NCBI GenBank assembly: GCA_018661145.1
Contig: JABJIU010000103.1
Location: forward strand, 1-36,826
Direction: 5' to 3'
Length of the DNA stretch: 36,826 nt
Source: Pseudomonadota bacterium
Lineage (GTDB): Bacteria; Pseudomonadota; Gammaproteobacteria; Arenicellales; UBA868
The position numbers and the translations under genes are program-made. Positions 8,874 through 16,736 of the stretch are shown one piece after another. Below the pieces are notes generated by a model, which saw only the letters and a list, made by a program, of their open reading frames with translations, had not been told where the DNA came from and searched no databases. How positions within the stretch are numbered: the first letter of the stretch is position 1; every line of letters begins with the position of its first letter.

Positions 8874-9732
8874 TGGAAGAGCCGATCTACCGCTGACGTA
8901 CCGCATTGTGCATGAGCCCCGCGCCCTGTTCGGGTTGTGTGTGCTGGGACTGATGTTTCTGGCGGCTGTGCTTGCGCCGTGGCTGAGTCCGCATGACCCC
9001 TTGGAGCAGGATCTGCTATCGTCTTTTCTTCCACCTTCATGGAAGGAAAACGGCGACCCGGTCTTTTTCCTGGGCACCGACAACCTCGGCCGTGACATTG
9101 CCTCGCGGCTCATCTACGGTGCCCGTACCGCGTTAATAGTGGCGCTAATTGCCGCCACAATGGCCGCGCTTCTCGGCACCGTACTGGGAATGCTGGCTGG
9201 ATTCTACGGCGGCAAAACAGACATGCTGATCTCCCGCGCCGTCGATATCTGGATGTCCTTTCCCGCCGTGCTGCTCTCGATCGTTCTGGTAGCCGTAATG
9301 GGTGCGGGCCTTCATGCCGTCATCATCGCCATCGTCATTATCGACTGGACACGCTTTTGCCGTGTAATCCGTGCCGAGACCATGGTGCAAAAAGAGCGCG
9401 ATTACGTTTCATCAGCGGTCACGATCGGGTTAACACGCGTTCGGATTCTTTTCCAGGAAGTATTTCCCAACCTGGTACCCCTGCTGATTGTGCTATTAAC
9501 CCTGGAGATGGGAATCGCCATTGTGGTTGAGACTATCCTGAGTTTTGTGGGGCTCAGTGTGGCCTCCGATACCCCGACCTGGGGAAACCTGATCCAGGAG
9601 GGTCGGCAATATATTCATCAGGCGCCGTGGCTTCTGGGTTTACCGGTCGCGTGCGTGGTAATGGCAGTGCTTGGCCTGAATGCCCTGGGTGACGGAATCA
9701 AGGAAGTCATTGACCCGGAGACAAGGCAGTGA
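8866..9732 (+). CDS. ABC importer permease, DppC type
   Basis: A 288-residue inner-membrane partner of the DppB-type subunit. The N-terminal region has the OppC_N segment (LFGLCVLGLMFLAAVLAPWLSPHDP), followed by the family pattern FLGTDNLGRDIASRLIYGARTAL and the coupling loop ERDYVSSAVTIGLTRVRILFQEVFPN. I place the start at ATG 8866, which overlaps the stop of the preceding permease. A TTG at 8848 in the same frame is possible but would overlap more and lacks a ribosome site. The stop overlaps the GTG of the following ATPase gene (GTGA), so all importer genes are packed for coupled translation. Confidence 0.93.
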   Translation: MSDGRADLPLTYRIVHEPRALFGLCVLGLMFLAAVLAPWLSPHDPLEQDLLSSFLPPSWKENGDPVFFLGTDNLGRDIASRLIYGARTALIVALIAATMAALLGTVLGMLAGFYGGKTDMLISRAVDIWMSFPAVLLSIVLVAVMGAGLHAVIIAIVIIDWTRFCRVIRAETMVQKERDYVSSAVTIGLTRVRILFQEVFPNLVPLLIVLLTLEMGIAIVVETILSFVGLSVASDTPTWGNLIQEGRQYIHQAPWLLGLPVACVVMAVLGLNALGDGIKEVIDPETRQ

Positions 9733-10607
9733 CCAGCGCGCTCGTTGTCCACGATCTGCATCTTGCGGTACGCAACGGCCAGGTACTGTTGCCAATACTG
9801 CGTGGGATCAACCTGAACCTGCCCCAAGGAGAAATCCATGGTCTGGTCGGTGAGTCCGGTGCGGGCAAGACCATGCTGGGCCGCGTGATCCTTGACATTC
9901 TCCCACCAAGCGCCGTTATCACATCCGGCAACGTCGACTATCCGGCGCACAGATCATCGCCCTCCCTGAACCGCAAGTCAGCTCATCGGCGTCGCCCCCA
10001 CATCAGCTTGATCCCTCAGGACCCCTTGACCTCTCTCAATCCGGTCAAACGGATCGGCAAGCAGATGGGTGAAATTCTGAGACTGGCACATAAGGACTCG
10101 TCGCAACAGATCCACGAACGTGCAAAACAACACCTGCGTGAGGTGAAAATCAGGAATCCAGGGCAGGTGCTTCAGCAATATCCCCATCAACTCTCGGGCG
10201 GAATGCGTCAACGCGTACTGATTGCCATGGCGTTTAGCACCGAGCCGAGCATCATTATTGCTGATGAGCCCACCACCGCCCTTGATGTCTCAGTACAACA
10301 GCGAGTGCTGCGCCTGATCCGTGACCTGCAGAAGGAACGCGGGACAACAATTCTTTTTGTTACCCATGATCTCGGTGTCGTGGCAAAACTCTGCGATCGG
10401 GTCAGCCTGATGCACAGCGGGATGATTCTTGAGCAGGGCAAAGTTTCCGATGTGTTTCAGTCACCCTCACACCCCTATACCCGCTCCCTGCTGGAGGCGA
10501 TCCCGAGATATGACAAGCCCCGCGAAAAGTTGTCGCCGGTGGCGAACGACCTGCAGACCCAGTTAATCCGTGAGGCGGACGAATATGATCGACAGCGACG
10601 GGTCTGA
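9729..10607 (+). CDS. ABC importer ATP-binding protein, DppD type
   Basis: A 292-residue cytoplasmic ATPase that powers the DppBC-type channel together with the next gene product. Walker A is GESGAGKT at 41-48, the signature LSGGMRQR starts at 155, Walker B and D-loop are ADEPTTALD at 178-186, and the H-loop is FVTHDLGVV. The oligopeptide-ATPase C-terminal pattern SHPYTRSLLEAIP is present. GTG start, overlapping the preceding stop by 4 bases, with GGAGACAAGG upstream. The C-terminus is shorter than in many DppD proteins and I do not see a cysteine motif for an iron-sulfur cluster. It overlaps the next gene by 23 bases. Confidence 0.93.
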   Translation: MTSALVVHDLHLAVRNGQVLLPILRGINLNLPQGEIHGLVGESGAGKTMLGRVILDILPPSAVITSGNVDYPAHRSSPSLNRKSAHRRRPHISLIPQDPLTSLNPVKRIGKQMGEILRLAHKDSSQQIHERAKQHLREVKIRNPGQVLQQYPHQLSGGMRQRVLIAMAFSTEPSIIIADEPTTALDVSVQQRVLRLIRDLQKERGTTILFVTHDLGVVAKLCDRVSLMHSGMILEQGKVSDVFQSPSHPYTRSLLEAIPRYDKPREKLSPVANDLQTQLIREADEYDRQRRV

Positions 10608-12192
10608 ACTTATCTGCGCACAAAGGCTGGGGGTTTCTCTGCCCAACCTCGCGGCCAAAAAGCGTTTTCAACCGGCTCCGATGGTGCCGATCTTCCGGGA
10701 CATCGATCTTCGGGCGCGCAAGGGACAGTGTCTGGGCATCGTGGGTGAATCCGGCTCGGGCAAAACCACACTGGGACGGGCACTGGTTCGGCTATTGCGA
10801 CCGACATCCGGAACGCTTCTTTTCGCAGGCCGTGATATCACCACCCTCGAGGAAACAGAACTGCGCCCCATCCGCGACCGGATGCAGATGATTTTCCAGG
10901 AACCTCGCGCCGCCTTGAATCCCCGGCGACGGATAGATGATGCAGTATCGCAGCCCCTGCTGGCCTATAACAAGGCGGGCAATGTTCGCGAAGCACGGGA
11001 ACACGCTTACGAACTGCTACGACAGGTGGGGCTCGATCCGTCGCTTGGCAAGCGATACCCTCGTGAACTAAGCGGCGGCCAACTGCAAAGGGTATGCATT
11101 GCCCGCGCCATATCCATCCGGCCTTCATTAATCGTAGCCGATGAGATCGTTTCAGGATTGGATATGTCCAGTCAGGCCCAGGTACTTAACCTGCTGGACG
11201 ACTTGCGTGAGAAACTGGGATTATGCCTAGTCTTCATCAGTCATGACCTTTCGGTCGTGCGCAGTATCTGCGACGAAGTTATCGTTCTGCTCGATGGCAG
11301 ACAGGTCGAATCGGGACCTGTTGCACGGATGTTCACGCAGCCAAGACGGCGGTACACTCAGTCGCTGATTCAAGCGGTACCACTTCCAGAGCCTGATGGA
11401 GATTGGCTTAACGACGCTGTCGACGAAACCGAAAATGGAAACAGGATAAAGGCTATGAATATTGAAGGAACAACGGCTCTGATTACGGGATGCAGCAGGG
11501 GGATTGGCCGAGAACTGGTCCTCGCGCTCGTAAAGAGCGGTGTGAAAAAGGTATATGCCACAGCACGAAACAACTCGGATATCGACGACCTCGCAAAATC
11601 GCACCCAGGTCTCGTGGAAACACTGAGTCTGGACATCACGGACGACGCATCAATTCACCAGGCGGCTGAACAATGTGGGGATGTCGAATTGCTAATCAAC
11701 AATGCCGGAATCAACCGAATGTCGGGACTGTTGGCAGCCGATGGTATCGACGGCGCCCGTCTGGAGATGGAAACTAACTACTTCGGCACCTTGCGAATGT
11801 GTCGGGCCTTTGCGCCGGCCCTGAAAAACAACGGAGGCGGCTGCATTGTCAATATGTTATCAATTCTTTCCCATGTAGCACTCCCCCTAATGGGCTCCCT
11901 GTGCGCCTCCAAGGCTGCAGCGCTGCGTTTAACAGAGGGAGTGCGCGCTGAACTCGATGCCAACAATACTCTGGTAATGGCAGTGATGCCCGGCGCAGTG
12001 GATACCGATATGAGCCGCGACTTTCCGCCGCCCAAAATTCCTCCTGCGGAAGTGGCAAAGGCTGTCCTGGATGGCATCATCCAGGGTCAGGAGGAGATCT
12101 TTCCCGGGGAAATGGCAAGTGGACTGCGCGAGGGTCTCAAGGCCGACCCTAAAGGTGTTGAAAAGGAACTCGCGGGTTATCTTCCGGGGTAG
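10585..12192 (+). CDS. ABC importer ATPase (DppF type) fused in frame to a short-chain dehydrogenase
   Basis: A 535-residue open frame with two unrelated domains. Residues 1-280 are a DppF-type ATPase: Walker A GESGSGKT (54-61), signature LSGGQLQR (162-169), Walker B ending ADE (185-187), H-loop His220. From Met291 the chain reads as a complete SDR: TGCSRGIG (301-308), NNAG (372-375), but the catalytic Tyr of YxxxK is Leu439 (codon 11899-11901) with Lys443 kept. The Ser region at 426-429 is present. Start chosen at ATG 10585 with GAGG upstream; GTG 10570 is the alternative. ATG 11455 has an AGGA upstream and could start a free SDR. A TAA in the +1 frame lies at 11447-11449, where a separate ATPase gene might once have ended. 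Either a true fusion, a one-base indel, or a sequence error. Confidence 0.85.
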   Translation: MIDSDGSELICAQRLGVSLPNLAAKKRFQPAPMVPIFRDIDLRARKGQCLGIVGESGSGKTTLGRALVRLLRPTSGTLLFAGRDITTLEETELRPIRDRMQMIFQEPRAALNPRRRIDDAVSQPLLAYNKAGNVREAREHAYELLRQVGLDPSLGKRYPRELSGGQLQRVCIARAISIRPSLIVADEIVSGLDMSSQAQVLNLLDDLREKLGLCLVFISHDLSVVRSICDEVIVLLDGRQVESGPVARMFTQPRRRYTQSLIQAVPLPEPDGDWLNDAVDETENGNRIKAMNIEGTTALITGCSRGIGRELVLALVKSGVKKVYATARNNSDIDDLAKSHPGLVETLSLDITDDASIHQAAEQCGDVELLINNAGINRMSGLLAADGIDGARLEMETNYFGTLRMCRAFAPALKNNGGGCIVNMLSILSHVALPLMGSLCASKAAALRLTEGVRAELDANNTLVMAVMPGAVDTDMSRDFPPPKIPPAEVAKAVLDGIIQGQEEIFPGEMASGLREGLKADPKGVEKELAGYLPG

Positions 12193-12196
12193 CGGT

Positions 12197-12254
12197 CGCT
12201 ATTCGACAGAGATCCAGACGGGACTCCAATTTCATCCTCCCCGAATAGCGTTTT
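12197..12254 (+). terminator. Candidate intrinsic terminator after the importer operon
   Basis: A perfect 9-bp inverted repeat, CGCTATTCG at 12197-12205 and CGAATAGCG at 12242-12250, is followed directly by TTTT. The 36-base loop is long but holds a possible inner GGGA/TCCC pairing. It begins 5 bases after the fusion gene stop, so it likely separates the importer from the RidA-to-M24 gene set. Confidence 0.6.
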
Positions 12255-12316
12255 CTGGAATCAGTTCACGTAAACTGTAGGACATCACCGCAACTTCTAA
12301 TCAAGGAACAACATCA

Positions 12317-12670
12317 ATGGCATTAAAACGAATTCAAGTCGGCGACCGCATGAGTCAGGCTGTAATGCATGGGGATACGGTCTACACCGCAGGCCAGGTG
12401 GCACTTGAGGCGCCGGGCGAGAGCGTGGCAGACCAAACACGCAATATCCTCTCGCGCATCGACGCCCTGCTCTCTGAAGCGGGTACCGATAAGTCAAAGT
12501 TGATCTCAGCGACAATCTGGATCTCGGATATGAGCACGTTCAATGAGATGAATGAAGTGTGGGATGCGTGGGTCACGCCGGGTGAAACGCCGGCCCGTGC
12601 CTGCGTCGAGTCCAAACTGGCAGCGCCGCAGTTCACCGTGGAAATTGGGGTGATCGCGGCGCTGGGTTAA
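12317..12670 (+). CDS. RidA family protein (enamine/imine deaminase)
   Basis: A 117-residue protein of the RidA/YjgF/YER057c family. RidA hydrolyses reactive enamines and imines such as 2-aminoacrylate, released by PLP-dependent dehydratases, to the ketoacid and ammonia. Visible family marks are VYTAGQVALE at about 22-31, the Arg that binds the substrate carboxylate at Arg94 (PARACVE) and Glu109 in VEIGVIA. AAGGA lies 9 bases before the ATG. It opens a gene set that includes diaminopropionate ammonia-lyase, which forms 2-aminoacrylate from its substrate, so a detoxifying or rate-enhancing role there is a reasonable inference. Archetypal RidA and catabolic Rid paralogs cannot be separated by eye. 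Confidence 0.9.
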   Translation: MALKRIQVGDRMSQAVMHGDTVYTAGQVALEAPGESVADQTRNILSRIDALLSEAGTDKSKLISATIWISDMSTFNEMNEVWDAWVTPGETPARACVESKLAAPQFTVEIGVIAALG

Positions 12671-12686
12671 GGCGCCTCCAAAGGCC

Positions 12687-13946
12687 ATGCGCATTGTGAT
12701 TCTGGGGGCCGGTCTCGCCGGGATCACAAGCGCCTGGGAGTGTCTTCGTGACGGTCACCAGGTGACGGTTCTGGACCGCGCGGAAGCCCCAGCTGATTTC
12801 ACCTCCCGCGCCAACGCGGGACTCATCGCTCCCGGTCATGCCTTTGCCTGGGCGTCCCCCAGTGTGCCGCGTATCATGTTGCGCTCGCTATGGCGAAACG
12901 ACCAGGCTATCCGTTTCCGACCGAGCGCTAATCCCCGCCAGTGGCGCTGGCTGATGCAGTTTCTGCGGCAATGCACGGCGCAAAGAGCGCGTGTCAACAC
13001 ACTTCGCAAAACGCGCCTTTGCCAATACTCACAGTCCCGGCTGCATACCGTTGCTGAAGAAACAGATTTTCACTATGACCGAAACACTGGTGGCCTTATC
13101 TATTTCTACCGCTCTGACCGGTCCTTCGAAGCTGCCGCCATAAAAAGCGAAATTCTCTCGAGTGCGGGAGTCAAAATCGAAATCCTCAATCGCCAACAGG
13201 TGGTCGAGCGGGATCCAGGTCTGGCCGATGCCCAGAATGCTATTGCAGGCGCGCTTTTCGTACCAACGGATGAAAGCGGGGATGCGCGGACATTCACTAA
13301 TACCCTGGCCGAACGCTGTCGCGAAAGAGGCGCTGAGGTTCGGATGCAGACCGAAATCACCGGCTTTTCAAAAAAGGGTGGCCACGTGACTGCGGTCAAT
13401 ACCAACCGCGGGCCAGTCAGTGGTGATCTTTTTGTGGTGGCATTGGGTGTTTTCAGTCCGATGCTCTCGCGTCAGTTGGGCTTCTCTCTGCCGATCTATC
13501 CGGTTAAGGGATATTCAGTTACTCTGCCCGCTGCTGATCCAGAGCTGCTCCCCCGCTTTGGCGGTGTCGACGAGGACAACCTGCTGGCCTACTGCCCCAT
13601 GGGAAACCGTTTGCGCGTTACGGCAACTGCAGAAATCGGGAGTTATAGTACGCGTCACCAGCCCCGCGACTTCCGGGTCATGTTGCAGAAGACTCAGGAT
13701 CTGATGCCCCGTGCCGCTCAGTACTCAAAGCCAGACTACTGGGCAGGATTAAGGCCGATGACGCCGACTGGTCTGCCGATTATCGGTAGGACCCACCGGT
13801 CCAATGTCTGGCTGAATACCGGGCACGGACATATGGGCTGGACGATGTCTTGTGGATCCGCCCGTATCCTGGCCGACCTGATTGCCGGACAGAATCCGCA
13901 GATTCCGTTGGATGGCATGGACCCGGCAACGATGAGGATCATGTAA
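12687..13946 (+). CDS. D-amino acid dehydrogenase-like FAD oxidoreductase (DadA family)
   Basis: A 419-residue DAO-fold flavoprotein. It starts with the FAD-binding VILGAGLAGITSAWECLRDG at 4-23 and has the DadA-typical SRANAGLIAPGHAFAWASP, the substrate-domain pattern PIYPVKGYSVTLP and the C-terminal RPMTPTGLPIIGRT followed by NTGHGHMGWTMSCGSARILADL. DadA enzymes oxidise D-amino acids to 2-oxoacids and ammonia, passing electrons to the respiratory chain at the inner membrane. It starts 16 bases after ridA-like, and its stop overlaps the start of the racemase gene (TAATG). The neighbouring racemase and peptide-type importer point to a D-amino acid released from an imported compound. Exact substrate unknown. 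Confidence 0.88.
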   Translation: MRIVILGAGLAGITSAWECLRDGHQVTVLDRAEAPADFTSRANAGLIAPGHAFAWASPSVPRIMLRSLWRNDQAIRFRPSANPRQWRWLMQFLRQCTAQRARVNTLRKTRLCQYSQSRLHTVAEETDFHYDRNTGGLIYFYRSDRSFEAAAIKSEILSSAGVKIEILNRQQVVERDPGLADAQNAIAGALFVPTDESGDARTFTNTLAERCRERGAEVRMQTEITGFSKKGGHVTAVNTNRGPVSGDLFVVALGVFSPMLSRQLGFSLPIYPVKGYSVTLPAADPELLPRFGGVDEDNLLAYCPMGNRLRVTATAEIGSYSTRHQPRDFRVMLQKTQDLMPRAAQYSKPDYWAGLRPMTPTGLPIIGRTHRSNVWLNTGHGHMGWTMSCGSARILADLIAGQNPQIPLDGMDPATMRIM

Positions 13947-14737
13947 TGGAAATACAGCAGAACAACACACAGAATTTCATCAATCTGACGAACATTCCGT
14001 TCACAGTGGATGACGGTATCGCCGCGAGGGCTCGGATTGGACTGGTGGTTCTTGCCACCGATCACAGCGTAGAACACGAGTTCAAACTCGTAGTCGATAT
14101 ACCGGGGGTTGCTGTCTACCAGTCCCGGATTCCGAACTCTCCAACGATCACGCCCGAAAACCTGCGTGCGATGGAACCGCACATCACCGACAGAACCGAT
14201 GTGATCCTCCCGGGCGTGCCTCTGGATGTCGTCGCCTATGGCTGTACTTCGGCCTCCATGATCATCGGCGAAGAACGGGTGTTTGAATTGATTCACGCTG
14301 CGCGGCCGGAGGCTAAAGCTACAACGCCAATCACAGCAGCCTTTGCCGCATTCCAGGCTACCGGCTGCCGGCGGATCGGCGTGCTCACGCCGTACTCGGA
14401 CGAAGTCAATCAATTCATCCGCAGTTATATTGAATCCAAGGGTTTTGAGGTGCCAGTATTCGGTTCGTTCAATCAGGATAATGACAATACCGTCGCGCGA
14501 ATCTCTGCCGACAGCATGCGCGATGCTGCGCTTCAGATCGGAAACCACGACTCCGTTGACGGGGTCTTTGTCTCTTGTACCAGTCTGCGTCTTGCCCATT
14601 GTGTCGCAGATATCGAAGCTGCATTGGGCAAACCCGTCACCTCGTCAAACCATGCGCTGATCTGGCACAGCCTGAGGCTGGCGGGGATCAACGAGACGAT
14701 CGATGGTTTCGGCGAACTTTTCCGTCTGCCCGCCTGA
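13946..14737 (+). CDS. Asp/Glu racemase / maleate isomerase superfamily protein (EutA-like)
   Basis: A 263-residue protein of the Asp/Glu/hydantoin racemase superfamily. Both catalytic cysteines of the two-base enzymes are present: Cys100 in YGCTSASM and Cys211 in VSCTSLRL. This fits a racemase or cis-trans isomerase and argues against arylmalonate decarboxylase, which keeps only one. EutA of ectoine-utilisation clusters belongs to the same branch and is a plausible relative. The ATG at 13946 overlaps the stop of the DadA-like gene. In context it could interconvert D and L forms of the substrate or an intermediate. I cannot decide between racemase and isomerase from sequence alone. Confidence 0.8.
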   Translation: MEIQQNNTQNFINLTNIPFTVDDGIAARARIGLVVLATDHSVEHEFKLVVDIPGVAVYQSRIPNSPTITPENLRAMEPHITDRTDVILPGVPLDVVAYGCTSASMIIGEERVFELIHAARPEAKATTPITAAFAAFQATGCRRIGVLTPYSDEVNQFIRSYIESKGFEVPVFGSFNQDNDNTVARISADSMRDAALQIGNHDSVDGVFVSCTSLRLAHCVADIEAALGKPVTSSNHALIWHSLRLAGINETIDGFGELFRLPA

Positions 14738-14760
14738 GTACGCGCAGCGGCAAATTATTG

Positions 14761-15471
14761 ATGGCCCGGAAGATCATATTGGTCGAGCATCACGATGAAC
14801 CTCGTGACGACCTCGCTTCAACCCATCTTCCCAAACTCGACTTCACGCTGGAGTGTTACCAACCCTTTGCCGGAGAATCACTGCCCGAGCCCGACGAAGA
14901 TACGGCAGGGATTATCATCACCGGCGGAGCTGCCAATATCGACGAGATGGGTCAGTACCCTTATCTGCACGATGAGTCACGGTGGATCGAGCAATGCCTG
15001 AATCAAGACATTCCCACGCTTGGCCTCTGTCTGGGTGCCCAGCTTCTGGCGCATGTGCTAGGTGCGACGGTCGCACCGCATGAGGACGGTGCTCAGGAGT
15101 TCGGCCTCTATCCGATCGAGGCGGTCGATCCCGAACAGAAGTTCGTCCCGGATAATTTTTTTGCGGTCCAATTTCACAGCCGGGGCTTCGAGATTCCAGC
15201 AGGAGCTGAAGCGCTTGCAGCGGGGGGAACTTTTCCAAACCAGGCTTTTCGCTACGGGGCCAATGTACTGGGTACCCAGTTTCACCCTGAATGCACACTG
15301 GCCATCCTCCGTCGATGGCAAGCGCTGGAAGTCGCTCCCTGGTGCGAGCCTGGGGTCCAGTCCAGAGAGATGCAGGACCGGCTGGCGGCCATCCATCTTG
15401 ATAATGCGCAGCACTGGTTCGAGCAACTACTCGAAGATTTCTTTGCCTCGTCGACAAATATCTCTATCTAA
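14761..15471 (+). CDS. Type 1 glutamine amidotransferase domain protein
   Basis: A 236-residue stand-alone class I glutamine amidotransferase fold, related to the glutaminase half of GMP synthase. The nucleophile Cys90 sits in GLCLGAQL, and His175 and Glu177 in QFHPEC complete the triad; TGGAANI at 54-60 is the oxyanion-side loop. No synthase domain is attached. Proteins of this type either feed ammonia to a partner or hydrolyse gamma-glutamyl amides. ATG start at 14761, 23 bases after the racemase gene. Its place between racemase and ammonia-lyase suggests a role in removing or transferring an amide or gamma-glutamyl group, but the substrate is unknown. Confidence 0.85.
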   Translation: MARKIILVEHHDEPRDDLASTHLPKLDFTLECYQPFAGESLPEPDEDTAGIIITGGAANIDEMGQYPYLHDESRWIEQCLNQDIPTLGLCLGAQLLAHVLGATVAPHEDGAQEFGLYPIEAVDPEQKFVPDNFFAVQFHSRGFEIPAGAEALAAGGTFPNQAFRYGANVLGTQFHPECTLAILRRWQALEVAPWCEPGVQSREMQDRLAAIHLDNAQHWFEQLLEDFFASSTNISI

Positions 15472-15500
15472 CTATTGAAGGTGCCAACGGAGTATCAGAC

Positions 15501-16730
15501 ATGTCGTTACCTGAAGTTTCAATAAGTCAATCGCATCACAATACCGCCGCACTTGTTGGACAGGCCTGTCCAACAAGTGTCACCGATGTGCTGGACACTG
15601 AGCGGTGCCGTCTTGCTCGTCACACTATTTCCCAGTGGACCAGTTACGAATCCACAGCACTGCATTCGCTTGAAGGACTGGCGAGTGAAATCGGTATTGA
15701 GGGCCTTTATTACAAGGATGAAAGCGCACGCTTTGGCCTTGGCAGTTTCAAGGCACTGGGTGGCGCTTACGCTGTCCAGCATGTGCTAAGGCAGGCTCTG
15801 AACGTCGATGTGGCAGATACGAATGTCAGCCTTGACGACATTAATACGCAGCGTTTTGCTGATAAGGTAAAAAACATCACTGTGGTCACCGCGACCGATG
15901 GAAATCATGGCCGATCCGTTGCCTGGGGTGCACAACGCTTTGGCTGTCAGTGCATGATCTATATGCACGAAAACGTCAGCCAGGGAAGACAGGAAGCGGT
16001 AGAAACCTTTGGCGCCGAAGTAGTGCGGGTGGCGGGAAACTATGATGACTCAGTCCGCCAGGCAGACCACGATGCCAAAGCAAACGGCTGGCATATCGTT
16101 TCCGATACCTCGTATCCGGGATACATGGAGATCCCCCGGGATGTGATGGCAGGTTATACCCTGATGACCACCGAGGCCATGGACCAGTTGCCGGAAGGAG
16201 TTGTCCCCACCCATGTCTTCATCCAGGGTGGTTGCGGCGGTCTTGCTGGCGCGGTGGGCGCCGATCTGTGGCACCGCTACGGTGACAAGATGCCGCACTT
16301 GACCGTCGTTGAGCCGGTTCCGGCGGCCTGCCTTTATGAGAGTGCACGGGCAGGCGAGCCGCAACTCGTGGATATCGTTGATGAAAGCCTGATGGCGGGC
16401 CTGTCCTGTGGAGAAGTCTCTCTCCTCGGATGGCAGATTCTGAAGTCCGGTGCCCAGCACTTTCTGACCATTTCAGATGCCCCGGTTGCTCCCCTGATGA
16501 AATTGCTCGCTGCAGGCAGCTCAGGAGACTCCGCTATCGTGGCCGGGGAATCTGCGATTGCAGGTCTTGCTGGACTGATCGGCGCCATGAGAAATGAACC
16601 GCTGGCCCGGGAAATGAACCTTAACCAATCCAGCCGCGTACTCGTGTTCGGTACCGAAGGCGCCACTGATCCTGAAGTCTTTGAAGCGCTCGTGGGTACA
16701 AGTGCCGAGAAGCTCACTGTTCAAGGGTAA
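15501..16730 (+). CDS. dpaL: 2,3-diaminopropionate ammonia-lyase
   Basis: A 409-residue PLP enzyme of fold type II that converts D- or L-2,3-diaminopropionate to pyruvate and two ammonia. It matches E. coli DpaL along its length: KDESARFGLGSFKALGGAYAV with the PLP Lys84, ATDGNHGRSVAWGAQ with Asp133, NYDDSVRQ, SDTSYPGY with Asp202, and SLMAGLSCGE. Asp133 and Asp202 keep the 69-residue spacing of E. coli Asp120 and Asp189, reported as the bases for the D and L isomers, so both stereoisomers may be used. GGAG lies 8 bases before the ATG. A perfect 30-bp palindrome lies at codons 17-27. It starts 29 bases after the amidotransferase gene and ends 6 bases before the M24 gene. The 2-aminoacrylate it releases links it to the RidA gene upstream. 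Confidence 0.9.
   Translation: MSLPEVSISQSHHNTAALVGQACPTSVTDVLDTERCRLARHTISQWTSYESTALHSLEGLASEIGIEGLYYKDESARFGLGSFKALGGAYAVQHVLRQALNVDVADTNVSLDDINTQRFADKVKNITVVTATDGNHGRSVAWGAQRFGCQCMIYMHENVSQGRQEAVETFGAEVVRVAGNYDDSVRQADHDAKANGWHIVSDTSYPGYMEIPRDVMAGYTLMTTEAMDQLPEGVVPTHVFIQGGCGGLAGAVGADLWHRYGDKMPHLTVVEPVPAACLYESARAGEPQLVDIVDESLMAGLSCGEVSLLGWQILKSGAQHFLTISDAPVAPLMKLLAAGSSGDSAIVAGESAIAGLAGLIGAMRNEPLAREMNLNQSSRVLVFGTEGATDPEVFEALVGTSAEKLTVQG
15550..15579. repeat. Perfect 30-bp palindrome inside the start of dpaL
   Basis: The half CACTTGTTGGACAGG (15550-15564) is followed without spacer by its exact reverse complement (15565-15579). It begins 49 bases after the dpaL start codon and encodes residues around 17-27, in the poorly conserved N-terminal extension. 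It could be an operator, a cruciform, or an mRNA hairpin. Confidence 0.9.
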
Positions 16731-16736
16731 TTCGTC

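Noticed and set aside
13736..14599. Open frame of 287 codons on the minus strand
   Set aside because: Lies opposite the DadA-like and racemase genes, both of which show clear motifs; the antisense peptide has none.
14918..15457. Open frame of 179 codons on the minus strand
   Set aside because: Shadow of the glutamine amidotransferase gene, low-complexity Arg/Pro-rich product.
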